In this document: positions 44,727 to 53,865 of the stretch, in pieces
How positions within the stretch are numbered: the first letter of the stretch is position 1
Layout of the letters: each line of letters begins with the position of its first letter
Assembly (NCBI GenBank): GCA_965371855.1
Contig: CBDUZZ010000014.1
Span: 1 to 64,000 of the forward strand
Direction of reading: 5' to 3'
Source: JAADEM01 sp965371855
GTDB lineage: Bacteria; Bacteroidota; Bacteroidia; Bacteroidales; Marinilabiliaceae
Length of the DNA: 64,000 nt
Made by a program: the position numbers and the translations under genes
Notes under the pieces: generated by a model
Seen by the model: only the letters and a program-made list of their open reading frames with translations
Databases searched by the model: none
What the model was told of the DNA's origin: nothing

Positions 44727-45608
44727 TTATTCTTCTATGATAATACTGTATGAAGCATTAAAATTTTTCTTTGCTTCCAAGCTAATAATTCCTTCTTTGT
44801 TTTTAAAATCCCTATTAGAATCGGAACTATCTGCAATACCTATCCAAGGCTCAATACAAACAAATTTTGCATTTGGCTTAGCCCAAATTCCCAAATATGA
44901 AAAATCTTCAAATTGCATTGAAACCACTTGTTTAGATTTTTTACTTTTTAAACTAACTTTTGATGAGTTTAGATTTTTAAATACTAAAGCATCATTTTTA
45001 AAAATTTGTGAATGCAAATTTATCTTTGTCGGTTCATCAAAAATTGGTAAAGGCTTTTTGCCAATTAATCCATTTTCCATTACCTGCCAGGTTGGGGCAT
45101 CTTCCGGTTTCTCAAATTCAATATAATAATCGGAATATTTTTCATCATGATGAATAGGACAAGTAAAGCCCGGATGAGCACCTAATGAAAATAACATTAG
45201 TTTATCTCCATGATTGGTAATTTTATGCTCAACTCTTAATTTATTATCATCTAAAATAAATTTAATTTGAAATTCAAATTGAAAAGGATAGACTTTAAAA
45301 GTTTCTGCACTATATTTTAACCCAAAGGTAAGACTGTTCTTTGTTTGATCTAATAGAGAGATATTATTGTTTTTTCTTATAAAACCATGTTTAGGGCATG
45401 CATATTCTTTTCCTTCATATAAAAAAGCTCCGTCTTTTAAGCATCCAATAATGGGAAATAAATTAGGGGCATGTGCTGCCCAAATCTCAGAATCGGCTTT
45501 CCATATATATTCTATATTGGAATGAAGAGATTTAAAACTGCATAATTCGGCTCCATTTTTTTTTATTGAAACCTGAAAGTTCTTATTTTTTATGGTATAA
45601 CTCTTCAT
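44727..45608 (-). CDS. Aldose 1-epimerase family protein (LacX/YeaD-like)
   Basis: A 293-residue cytoplasmic mutarotase-fold protein. Typical stretches are GAELCSFKS, IWAAHAPNLFPIIGCL, YACPKHGFIRKN, LFSLGAHPGFTCP and CIEPWIGIADS. The catalytic His and Glu positions are present in these blocks. It would interconvert sugar anomers before catabolism, but LacX-type substrates are not well defined. Intact, and flanked by remnants of GH38 and GH172. Confidence 0.88.
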   Translation of the reverse strand: MKSYTIKNKNFQVSIKKNGAELCSFKSLHSNIEYIWKADSEIWAAHAPNLFPIIGCLKDGAFLYEGKEYACPKHGFIRKNNNISLLDQTKNSLTFGLKYSAETFKVYPFQFEFQIKFILDDNKLRVEHKITNHGDKLMLFSLGAHPGFTCPIHHDEKYSDYYIEFEKPEDAPTWQVMENGLIGKKPLPIFDEPTKINLHSQIFKNDALVFKNLNSSKVSLKSKKSKQVVSMQFEDFSYLGIWAKPNAKFVCIEPWIGIADSSDSNRDFKNKEGIISLEAKKNFNASYSIIIEE

Positions 45609-45669
45609 GAAAATTTGTATTTGGTTTTTTTATTTGATGTGTCCATGATAAGCTGAGATTTAAACGTGC

Positions 45670-46182
45670 TTATTTTTTCTTTTTAATGATTAATTTATCA
45701 TTTGCCGGCAATTCTGGAAACGGGTTATGAGGTTCAATTTGATACCAATAGGCCACAGATGCTAAATCATCTTTTAAAGGCAAATAACCATCAGGCCCCC
45801 ACCCAAGACTTTGTATGGTTATTTTTAAATCCTTATCAAACCTAATAGGGTCTATAACATGCCAGCGGTATTGACCAAAAATGCCGATAAATCCATCAAT
45901 ATCCGAATCTTTTACTTCATAAAAGCCCGAATATAGGCTGCTAAATGAGTCGTAATGCATTTTGCCATCTATTTTTCTGTCGTTATAACCGTATGAACCC
46001 AGAAAGTAATCTTCTTCACCTGTGGTACAGATTGTTGGGAACTCTTTATCCCCATCTATATAGAATTTAACTTCGCCTTCGCCCCACCATCCACTTTTTC
46101 GTGCGCCATGCGCCAAATAGGTTCCAACATATTGCCCTTTACCTTTTATTCCATCAACAATGGTGAATACCTCTTTAAACAT
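45670..46182 (-). pseudogene. GH172 (DUF2961) C-terminal fragment
   Basis: The 170-residue frame covers the C-terminal half of a DUF2961 protein: GKGQYVGTYLAHGA, SGWWGEGEVKFYIDGD, TGEEDYFLGSYGY and FGQYRWHVIDPIRFDKD. Members are about 350-400 residues, so the N-terminal half is missing along with any signal peptide; the start codon here is incidental. GH172 includes difructose-anhydride and arabinofuranosidase enzymes. The gap 46183-46465 to its right has no recognisable gene. Confidence 0.8.
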
Positions 46183-46465
46183 GATTTTAATTAGTTTAGA
46201 ATTTTCTACTGCTGTACATATAAATTTAAATTCATGGAAATACGATACTTATTTGTCTCTGATTAAACTCATTAACCAATATCAAAAAATCTCCACACTA
46301 CAGATAAAGATCTCCATTTCTCATTAATCCACTTTTTGTTTTTACTTATAATCTCATTATTTTTCATTTCTTTACAATTACATAAGGTGGGTTCTAAAAA
46401 TTCATTTTTTCACTTGTGATTCGAGAGAAATCGCAGAACCCGTTAAACGATTTTCCTAAATCAGA

Positions 46466-46804
46466 TTAATTAAACCTATAATTCCGGTTGCTCTTTTTAT
46501 GCCAACAGATTTTACAACTAAGCCTGTCAAGTATTTGATATTCAATTTGTGTATCACCAAGTCCATAATATCTTTGTAATATTATTATCTTGAACATCAT
46601 TACAACGTCAAAAGGTTTTGCTCCTGCATTGTTCTTTTTGTTCTGCTTCAGGAGTTTTGCTTCAAGAAATCCCCTAAACATCTCAAAATCTATGACTTTG
46701 CTTATCTTCTCTAAAGGATTTCCAATATCTGATAACTTTTGATATGTATCTTGCTTGTCAAATAATCCTCTATTTCCTGTTGCTTTATATTTTTGTGAAG
46801 GCAT
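46466..46804 (-). pseudogene. IS5-type transposase N-terminal remnant
   Basis: The 112-residue frame begins with a complete transposase N-terminus: GLFDKQDTYQKLSDIGNPL, KVIDFEMFRGFLEAKLL, NNAGAKPFDVVMMFKIIIL and QRYYGLGDTQIEYQILDRLS, the DUF772 region of IS5/IS1182-like elements. After residue about 95 it passes to KICWHKKSNRNYRFN and stops, so the DDE catalytic part is missing. Possibly the gene has an internal deletion and the last 15 residues are its original end. Terminal inverted repeats were not located. Confidence 0.8.
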
Positions 46805-46866
46805 AATTTACTTGTATTAAATTAATACAAATATACGAATATCTGACTGAATAACAATGATTTAAT

Positions 46867-47757
46867 TTATAGAAGTCCCCTATAGTCTTTTCCATTTAAG
46901 GTAGCTGATTGTATGTAAATATTCTGAGCATTCCTGTTATTGGCAACAATAGTAAAAGTTTTGCCATTTTCAAGATGAACAGTTGCTTTATTAAAAAGTG
47001 GCGTACCAATCACGTAGATATCCTGTCCGGGTACAACAGGATAAAAACCCAAAGAACTAAAAATATACCATGCTGACATTTGCCCGCAATCCTCGTTTCC
47101 GGCAAGGCCATCAGGTGCATCCGAGTGCAATTCGGTTAAAATTTGATTCACTATTCCCTGTATTTTCCAGCCTTCGCCTGCATAATTGTATAGATAGGCC
47201 AAATGGTGGCTTGGTTCGTTTCCATGCCATTATTGGCCAATGCTGCCCTCTTTGTTTTCATCGGATGTTTTGTTGAAAATGGTATCCAGTATGTTGGCGA
47301 AGTTTTTATCACCACCCATTAATTTCATCAAACCGTCAATATCATGCGGGGCATATAAATACTGATAGGCGTTTCCTTCGGAATAGGCCGAGTTCTTTAG
47401 CTGATTGAAAGGTGTGAGCCACATTCGGTTAATAGCTTTACCCCTAAATAAATTTGATGTGCTGTCAAAAACATTTTCGTAATAATGTGCCCTTTTATGT
47501 AAGCATCGGTAATTACCGAAACGGCGTGGTAACCAAGCATATCGTCGGTGTAATTTCCTGCCATAGGCCACATGGGCAATCGTCCGCCATCAGCATACTT
47601 GGCAAGTAATGATTTTATAAAATCATTACTTCTTTTTTGGTCGATAATGGTAAAAAGCGGATGCAGTGCACGATAGGTATCCCAAATTGAAAAAACCGTG
47701 TAGTTTGTAAAGCTATTTGCCGTATGCACTTTGCCGTCAATCCCCCGATATTGATAA
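46867..47757 (-). pseudogene. GH92 alpha-mannosidase remnant, C-terminal part with frameshifts
   Basis: Successive frames read DYQYRGIDGKVHTANSF, NYTVFSIWDTYRALHPL, WPMAGNYTDDMLGYHAV, then after a frameshift YYENVFDSTSNLF and LTPFNQLKNSAYSEGNAYQY, then after another near 47232 HGNEPSHHLAYLYNYAG and GNEDCGQMSAWYIFSSLGFYP. This is the catalytic half of a GH92 enzyme including the GNEP and DCGQMSAW blocks. The N-terminal half is absent and the 5' edge lies exactly at the stop of the symporter gene. It overlaps the region retained by the other GH92 remnant, so they are separate paralogues. Confidence 0.88.
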
Positions 47758-49245
47758 TCAATACAATAATTTTTTACTTTTATTGATAAGAATAAAAATC
47801 AAGGCAAGCAATACCAAACCGCCAGTTCCTATGGCTCCAATAATAATTGGGTCAAAAGTACACTCAAGCCATGAGTAGTTTGCCGGTAAATCCCTAAAAA
47901 ATGTACCCCATACAATCAATAAAACACTAAATACAACAGAGCTTATGCCTTGTGTCTTACTTATCTTAATCTTAAAAATCGCCAACAAAAACAGACCTAA
48001 TATACCACCTCCAAAAATACCTGATATTTGCCACCAAATATCAAGAGCACTTTTAGCATTTAGCATTAAAAGAGCAAATGCAATTCCAAGGACACCCCAA
48101 ATTACAGTAGATAATCGCAAGAAATTAACACTGCTTTTCTCAGAAGCTTCCGGCTTAAAGAATTTTTTATAATAATCAACAAACAGTACAGTTGCCGAGC
48201 AGTTAAGTGCTGAATCAACAGTACTCATTGATGCAGCAAGTATTGCTGCAATAATTAGTCCTTTTAATCCTACGGGTAGCTCAGTAGCAATAAAATACGG
48301 GAAAACCTGATCTCCTTTTGTTACTGCTTCGCCAAGAACATTGTTGGCTCCCGAATAGAAAGAAAACAGAGCGGTGCCAATATATAAAAACATGACTGTA
48401 AGAGGTAGATAAATCAACATGGCAAACCACACCGATTTTTTTGCCTCTTTTTCGGTTGCCGTAGAAGCATATTTTTGGGTGTAATTCTGGTCAGCCATCA
48501 GGTTTCTGATATTTTCAGTTACACCATAAATAATCATTACCCAAATTGTACGACTGCTTAACGAGAATGAACTATCGCCAAGACTAAATTTATCAGCGTC
48601 AAAGGCTGTTTGTATCAAAAAATCAGGCTGTGAGAAAATATGTTTTGTCAATAGATATGCACTAAACAATAAGCCTCCAATCATAATAACCGATTGCATA
48701 ACATCTGTCCAAATAACAGCCTCCATCCCGCCCATCAAAGTATAAATAATTGTTACCACACCAATAATTACAATTAGTATACGAATATCAATATCAATAA
48801 ATGATGTTAACAGAAGTGACGACAAATAAAGGATTACAGCAGTACGCCCAATCATAAACAGAATAAACGAAAATGATGCATAAACACGTGCCCATACGCC
48901 AATTTTCTCTTCAAGATAATCATATACAGAAATGATTTTTCGTTTACGGTAATGTGGTATCACATATTTAGTGACAAACCAGGCCACCGGCAAGGTTGTT
49001 AAAGCAAAAATAAGTGGGTGCCAGTTTGAATCAAAAGCCTTTCCCGGAACTGCTATGTATGAAATACTACTTGTATATGCACTCATAACAGCAATGCCTG
49101 CTGCCCATGCAGGTATTCCACGCCCTGCAACCATAAATTGTTCCGATGTTTTGCTTTTTCTAAGAAAATATATTCCCATTGCAACAAGTACTATTGCATA
49201 TAGGATAAGAATGCCAGTATCAATAAAGCCTAATTGGTAATTCAT
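47758..49245 (-). CDS. Sodium/solute symporter (SSS family)
   Basis: A 495-residue transporter with 13-14 membrane segments, start near IDTGILILYAIVLVAMGIYF. Signature stretches are FMVAGRGIPAWAAGIAVMSAYTSS, MGGMEAVIWTDVMQS and AAILAASMSTVDSALNC (Na+-site region). SSS members import sugars, sialic acid or carboxylates with sodium. It is encoded directly downstream of the DapA/NanA-like gene (11 bp), which makes uptake of that aldolase's substrate, possibly a nonulosonic or sugar acid, the best inference. The 3' end touches a GH92 remnant but the protein appears complete. Confidence 0.9.
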   Translation of the reverse strand: MNYQLGFIDTGILILYAIVLVAMGIYFLRKSKTSEQFMVAGRGIPAWAAGIAVMSAYTSSISYIAVPGKAFDSNWHPLIFALTTLPVAWFVTKYVIPHYRKRKIISVYDYLEEKIGVWARVYASFSFILFMIGRTAVILYLSSLLLTSFIDIDIRILIVIIGVVTIIYTLMGGMEAVIWTDVMQSVIMIGGLLFSAYLLTKHIFSQPDFLIQTAFDADKFSLGDSSFSLSSRTIWVMIIYGVTENIRNLMADQNYTQKYASTATEKEAKKSVWFAMLIYLPLTVMFLYIGTALFSFYSGANNVLGEAVTKGDQVFPYFIATELPVGLKGLIIAAILAASMSTVDSALNCSATVLFVDYYKKFFKPEASEKSSVNFLRLSTVIWGVLGIAFALLMLNAKSALDIWWQISGIFGGGILGLFLLAIFKIKISKTQGISSVVFSVLLIVWGTFFRDLPANYSWLECTFDPIIIGAIGTGGLVLLALIFILINKSKKLLY

Positions 49246-49256
49246 GCTATCTTAAC

Positions 49257-50171
49257 TTAGGTTAAATTTTTAATATATTGCTCAACAAGCTTACGTTCGT
49301 GACCCACAAATTCACGAAGTGGATGTGCCATGTATCCATTGCAAATGCCCATAACCGATAGAGCACATTTCGTTGCTTTTGTAATTCGCATTGGTGATTC
49401 ACCTATATTGTAAAGGGTATTATAAAGTTTTATCACATCTTTTCGTAGGAGGTCAATCTTTTTTATATCTTTTTTTACCGATGCTTCATATAAATCAACA
49501 AACAAACGAGGTAAGAAATTTGCACCCCCGGCAACTGCCCCATCTCCACCATTCATTATCATATCTGATAAATACAATTCGGTACCAGCCATTATTGCAA
49601 AGTCGGGCGAATCTTTAAACTCTTCAATAAGAGAATATAAATATGCCATGTCACCTGAGCTGTCCTTAATACCTATTGCGCCAAGCTCTTTTGCCTTTTT
49701 AACTGTATCAACCGACATGTGTAATTTAGTACAACTGGGCATATTGTATAAAACAAAGGGAAGCGGTAAAACAGCACTAAGGTTTTTCAGATATTCAATC
49801 ATCTCACTCTGCGAAATTGGAAAATAGTATGGTGGTGCCACAACAACAGCATCTGCACCGGAATCTTTTGCCGTCTGTGCAATTTCAATTGAACCGGCAA
49901 ATGAAGTATCTGTAATTCCTACAAGTACCGGAACTCTTTTGTTTACAAATTTACAGGCTTTTGAAATTAACTCCTTTCTTAATTCATAAGTTAAACTGGT
50001 AGCTTCACCATTAGTGCCAAGCAAAAACAGACCATGTACACCTCCGGATATTAAATGCTCTATTAGATTTCTTAATCCATCAACATCAAGTTCATCATTG
50101 TTTAGTAAGGGAGTAACTACCGGTGGAATTATACCTTTTAGTATATGTTTCATGTTTTTTATTTTTAACAA
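49257..50171 (-). CDS. DapA/NanA-family aldolase (N-acetylneuraminate lyase-like)
   Basis: A 304-residue class I aldolase of the DHDPS/NAL superfamily. It has GLFLLGTNGEATSLT, VPVLVGI, the YNMPSCT tyrosine motif and the Schiff-base lysine in AIGIKDSSGD. The core is normal; the frame starts at a codon a few residues before MKHILKGIIPPVVTPL, and MKHIL is the more likely start (50153). True DapA is usually a single biosynthetic gene; the pairing with an SSS symporter and a nearby sialidase-like gene suggests catabolism of sialic acid or another keto-sugar acid. No nanE or nanK is in the window. Confidence 0.85.
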   Translation of the reverse strand: MLKIKNMKHILKGIIPPVVTPLLNNDELDVDGLRNLIEHLISGGVHGLFLLGTNGEATSLTYELRKELISKACKFVNKRVPVLVGITDTSFAGSIEIAQTAKDSGADAVVVAPPYYFPISQSEMIEYLKNLSAVLPLPFVLYNMPSCTKLHMSVDTVKKAKELGAIGIKDSSGDMAYLYSLIEEFKDSPDFAIMAGTELYLSDMIMNGGDGAVAGGANFLPRLFVDLYEASVKKDIKKIDLLRKDVIKLYNTLYNIGESPMRITKATKCALSVMGICNGYMAHPLREFVGHERKLVEQYIKNLT

Positions 50172-50321
50172 AAATTATTTTATGCAATCAGTTAACTATT
50201 TTAAACACAAAAATACAACAACTTTATATGAGCTACTTCCGATAATTTATTAAATTTACATGATTTATTAACCTTAATTGTTAGGTTATGATATAGACTT
50301 TGTCAATTTAGTTAATAATAT

Positions 50322-51173
50322 ATGGAATTCGTATTTGAGAAAATATTTGTCCCTCAAAAGCACTCTTTCATCTCAAGAAAGTTACCCATGGGTGATGGTT
50401 CGGAGAAAATACACTCACATAAAAACTTTGAGTTAAATTTTGTGGTTTCGAGTTCCGGAAAACGAATTATTGGCAATCATATTTCAAGTTACGAGCCAGG
50501 CGACTTAGTGTTAATTGGCCCTGATATTCCTCATAACTGGCAGGTTCTTGAAGTGAAGAAAGGGATACAACCCACATGCATTGTTACACATTTCTATGAA
50601 AATATTATTAGCTCTGATTTTTTTAATATTCCAGAGCTTAACAGTATTAAAGAACTTCTTCATAATGCCAATAAAGGAATTCACTTTAAAGGATGGCATA
50701 TTAAAAATATTGCAACAAAGCTTGAGCGTATGGTTAATCTTGAAGGTTTAGAAGCTTATATTGAACTTTTAAAGGTTTTTAATCTTTTATTACAAGTTAA
50801 GGATTTTGACTATTTATCATTAACATCATACTATACAGCATCTTTTGATAAGGATTTAGACAAGATAAACAAAGTGTACGAATATGTTTTTAATAATATA
50901 CAAGAAGGCATTTCGCTTGATTATGCTGCTGAGATTGTACACATGGTTCCCGGTTCGTTTTGTCGATATTTTAAGAAAAAGACCAGTCTCCCATTTATGC
51001 AGTATGTCAAGAGTGTTCGCATTGGTATAGCAGCCAGGATGTTAGCAGAAACTGATAAGCAAATCACACAAATATGCTATGAATGCGGATACAACAATCT
51101 GGCAAATTTCAATCATTATTTCAAAAAAATAATGAAAAAGACACCGACTGAATACCGAAAAAGTTTTAAATAA
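50322..51173 (+). CDS. AraC-family transcriptional regulator
   Basis: A 283-residue regulator with an N-terminal cupin-like sensor (HKNFELNFVVSSSGKRIIGNH, YEPGDLVLIGPDIPHNW) and a C-terminal double helix-turn-helix (AEIVHMVPGSFCRYFKKKT, ITQICYECGYNNLANFNHYF). It is divergent from the aldolase/symporter pair and upstream of the permease gene, the usual position for a sugar-responsive activator of both. A 150-bp shared control region lies at 50172-50321. Confidence 0.93.
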   Translation: MEFVFEKIFVPQKHSFISRKLPMGDGSEKIHSHKNFELNFVVSSSGKRIIGNHISSYEPGDLVLIGPDIPHNWQVLEVKKGIQPTCIVTHFYENIISSDFFNIPELNSIKELLHNANKGIHFKGWHIKNIATKLERMVNLEGLEAYIELLKVFNLLLQVKDFDYLSLTSYYTASFDKDLDKINKVYEYVFNNIQEGISLDYAAEIVHMVPGSFCRYFKKKTSLPFMQYVKSVRIGIAARMLAETDKQITQICYECGYNNLANFNHYFKKIMKKTPTEYRKSFK

Positions 51174-51410
51174 GTAACTCTAAACTATTTTAGTTAAAAT
51201 AGTTGCCTACTTATTTAGTTTATAGCAATAGCTTTTTCTGATGAAGAAAATTAACCATAAAAGCCTTATTGTGATTAAAACTTTAGATTACATGTTAATA
51301 TTTAATGTGTAATAAGCAAAATGTATGCGGTATATAATATTTATTCAACACAATTTTGTATTATTAAAAATATACAGAACTTTTGATAATAAATATTAAT
51401 ATACACAGCC

Positions 51411-52586
51411 ATGAAAAATAAAATTCAGATTCAACATTTTATACCGGTACTTATGTCATTTTTTGTAATGAGTTTTGCTGATTTGGTAGGAACAGGAGTT
51501 GATGAATTGAAACAAAGTATAGAAATACCTCGCTATATTCTCCAATTGATACCATTTGTTGCTTTAATATGGTTCTTTATATTATCGGTGCCTATAGGTA
51601 TATGGCAAGATAGAGTTGGAAAGAAGAAAGCATTATCTGTGGGAATATTAGTTACAGCATTTGGTCTTTTTATACCATTGTTTGGAAATACTTTGCCAGT
51701 AATATTAGTGGCATTTTCTCTTCTTGGTATTGGTAACACTATTATACAGGTTTCAGCGAATCCACTATTAATTGATATTGTGCCTGCAGATAAAGGATCG
51801 AGCTATTTGAGCTTTTCACAGTTTATTAAATCAGTTGGTTCAATGATAGGCCCTTTTGTAGCAGCCGTAATTGGCCCAAAGTTGGCTATTTTATTTGGTG
51901 ATAATTCTGGTGAAGGTACGTGGCGATACGGCTTATATCTTTTTGGTTTTATTGCTATTCTTTCAGGGGCTTGGCTTATATCTGTTAAGGTTAATGAAAC
52001 AAAATCAGAAGGCAAACGAGCTACATTTACATCATGCTTTAAACTGTTAAGCAACAAGTTTATATTAATAATGGTTATTGGAATATTTTTGGTTGTAGGT
52101 ATTGATGTAGCTATGAACTCCAATATTGGCAATTTTCTCGAACTAAAAATTGGAATTGATGCCGAAGCTGCTAAGTACGGGAAATCAATGTATTTCTTTG
52201 CAAAGATGATAGGTACTTTTATTGGAGCTATTTTATTAACCAGATTATCACCTCGAGGTTTTTTAATAGGTTCATCTTTACTTGCAATTGTTTCTCTTAC
52301 AGCTCTTGCTTTTACCCCAAGTGCTATTGCTGCATGGATTATTATTTTTATAGTGAGTCTTGGAATCTCCAATATTTTCCCGCTTATTTTTTCAATTGCA
52401 GTAGGTAAAATGCCTGAACGATCAAATGAAATATCCGGATTAATGATGATGGCTATCAGTGGTGGTGCTATTATACCTTTTGTAGTAGGTTTTACAATGG
52501 ACTTGTGGCAGGCAGGAGGAATTCTTGTATTAGTCGGCAGTGCTGTATATCTTTTATTTGTGGGGTTATCAAAACAATTAAAATAG
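51411..52586 (+). CDS. FucP-like MFS sugar permease
   Basis: A 391-residue, 12-segment transporter similar to the FucP/fucose-glucose permease branch: PRYILQLIPFVALIWFFILS, GIWQDRVGKKKAL, IIQVSANPLLIDIV, GISNIFPLIFSIAV. It likely imports a monosaccharide by proton symport. It follows the AraC gene after 237 bp of AT-rich DNA and precedes the HAD and SIS genes, suggesting uptake and phosphosugar processing. The SSS symporter on the other side may bring a second substrate. Confidence 0.9.
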   Translation: MKNKIQIQHFIPVLMSFFVMSFADLVGTGVDELKQSIEIPRYILQLIPFVALIWFFILSVPIGIWQDRVGKKKALSVGILVTAFGLFIPLFGNTLPVILVAFSLLGIGNTIIQVSANPLLIDIVPADKGSSYLSFSQFIKSVGSMIGPFVAAVIGPKLAILFGDNSGEGTWRYGLYLFGFIAILSGAWLISVKVNETKSEGKRATFTSCFKLLSNKFILIMVIGIFLVVGIDVAMNSNIGNFLELKIGIDAEAAKYGKSMYFFAKMIGTFIGAILLTRLSPRGFLIGSSLLAIVSLTALAFTPSAIAAWIIIFIVSLGISNIFPLIFSIAVGKMPERSNEISGLMMMAISGGAIIPFVVGFTMDLWQAGGILVLVGSAVYLLFVGLSKQLK

Positions 52587-52660
52587 AAAAAATCAGTTAT
52601 TGCAAAAATAATTGGTAAACTCATGAAATTATCTTATATATAATAATAAAAAACTGAGCT

Positions 52661-53209
52661 ATGAAATATCAAGGACGATATGATATATTCAATCCGGAAC
52701 AGATAATTACATATCCTGTAAGTGAGCGTACAAATAAAGTTAAACTTAACAATAAAGAATTATCAGCAGATGATTACATTGTTAAAGGGGCAGTACCTTT
52801 TTTAACAACTCTTAAAAATAAAGGGATAAAACTTTATATGGCAAGTGGTACCGATAAAGAAGATGTTATTAATGAAGCCGAAGTTCTTGGGTATGCACAT
52901 CTGTTTGACGGTGGTATTTATGGGTCTGTTGGTGATGTTAAAAAGTACTCGAAAAAAATTGTTATTGATAAAATTATTACTGACAATAATCTTAAAGGAA
53001 CTGAGCTGTTAGTAACCGGCGATGGTACTGTTGAAATAAAAGAGTGTATTAAATTTGAAGGAATTGCTATTGGAATTGCCAGCGATGAAGTTAGAAGGTA
53101 CGATTTAAACGAAGAGAAACGAACCAGACTTATTAAAGCCGGAGCCGATATTATTATTAGCGACTTTTCGCAAGCTGATAAATTAGTTAAACTTTTATTC
53201 AAGAAATAA
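52661..53209 (+). CDS. HAD-superfamily protein lacking the nucleophile motif
   Basis: A 182-residue protein. The C-terminal HAD part is clear: VKGAVPFLTTLKNKGIKLYMASGTDKE (motif II, Thr in SGT), KKIVIDKII and LLVTGDGTVEIKE (motif III/IV). The N-terminal block that should contain the D-x-D nucleophile is missing; residues 1-47 have no such motif although homologous HADs of this type seem about 100 residues longer. It may be a truncated gene or a non-catalytic subunit. It sits 2 bp before the SIS gene, an order seen in heptose or hexulose-phosphate operons. Confidence 0.7.
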   Translation: MKYQGRYDIFNPEQIITYPVSERTNKVKLNNKELSADDYIVKGAVPFLTTLKNKGIKLYMASGTDKEDVINEAEVLGYAHLFDGGIYGSVGDVKKYSKKIVIDKIITDNNLKGTELLVTGDGTVEIKECIKFEGIAIGIASDEVRRYDLNEEKRTRLIKAGADIIISDFSQADKLVKLLFKK

Positions 53210-53211
53210 AT

Positions 53212-53847
53212 ATGAAGACAGAAACACTGATGAATACACTAATTGAAAGATATCCTGTTCTTAATGCATGCAAAAAGGATATTGAAGAGGCAGCCAACCT
53301 GATAATTGCTTGCTTTGAAAATAGTGGACAACTTTTAATATGTGGTAATGGAGGAAGCAGTTCTGATGCTGATCATATCGTTGGTGAGCTAATGAAAAGT
53401 TTCTCGAAAAAACGCCCTGTTGATAACGATTTTGAAGAGGCTCTTACAAAAGTATCAGAAGAGCGTGGAGTAAACCTTGCAAATAAACTTGAGAAAGCTC
53501 TACCGGCAATATCACTAAGTGCGCATACAGCTCTTACTTCTGCCGTGTCAAACGATATTGGGGGAGATTTTATTTATGCTCAGCAAGTTAATGGTTATGG
53601 TAAAAAAAACGACATATTACTTGGCATTACTACATCAGGTAATTCTCAAAATATTATTGATGCTGCAATAACAGCAAAAGCAAAAGGATTAAAAGTTATT
53701 GGATTAACCGGTAAAACAGGAGGAAACCTAAAACAATATTGCGATGCTATTATTTGTGTTCCTAAATTAAGTACTCCTGAAATCCAGGAGCTTCATCTGC
53801 CAATTTACCATACTATTTGCCAAATTATTGAGTACAAGTTTTTTTGA
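53212..53847 (+). CDS. SIS-domain phosphosugar isomerase (GmhA-like)
   Basis: A 211-residue protein like sedoheptulose-7-phosphate isomerase: LICGNGGSSSDADHIVGELMKSF, SLSAHTALTSAVSNDI, LLGITTSGNSQNI, VIGLTGKTGG and CVPKLSTPEIQELHLP. The active-site Glu and His blocks are present. It would isomerise a keto- or aldo-sugar phosphate. Linked to the truncated HAD gene and the FucP-like permease, so a catabolic role is as plausible as heptose synthesis. Confidence 0.88.
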   Translation: MKTETLMNTLIERYPVLNACKKDIEEAANLIIACFENSGQLLICGNGGSSSDADHIVGELMKSFSKKRPVDNDFEEALTKVSEERGVNLANKLEKALPAISLSAHTALTSAVSNDIGGDFIYAQQVNGYGKKNDILLGITTSGNSQNIIDAAITAKAKGLKVIGLTGKTGGNLKQYCDAIICVPKLSTPEIQELHLPIYHTICQIIEYKFF

Positions 53848-53865
53848 AAAACAACATCATAAAAA

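Noticed and set aside
33653..47757. Explaining the broken genes as sequencing indels
   Set aside because: Single-base frameshifts could be errors, but many genes have lost hundreds of codons or are fused to other genes, which indels cannot explain.
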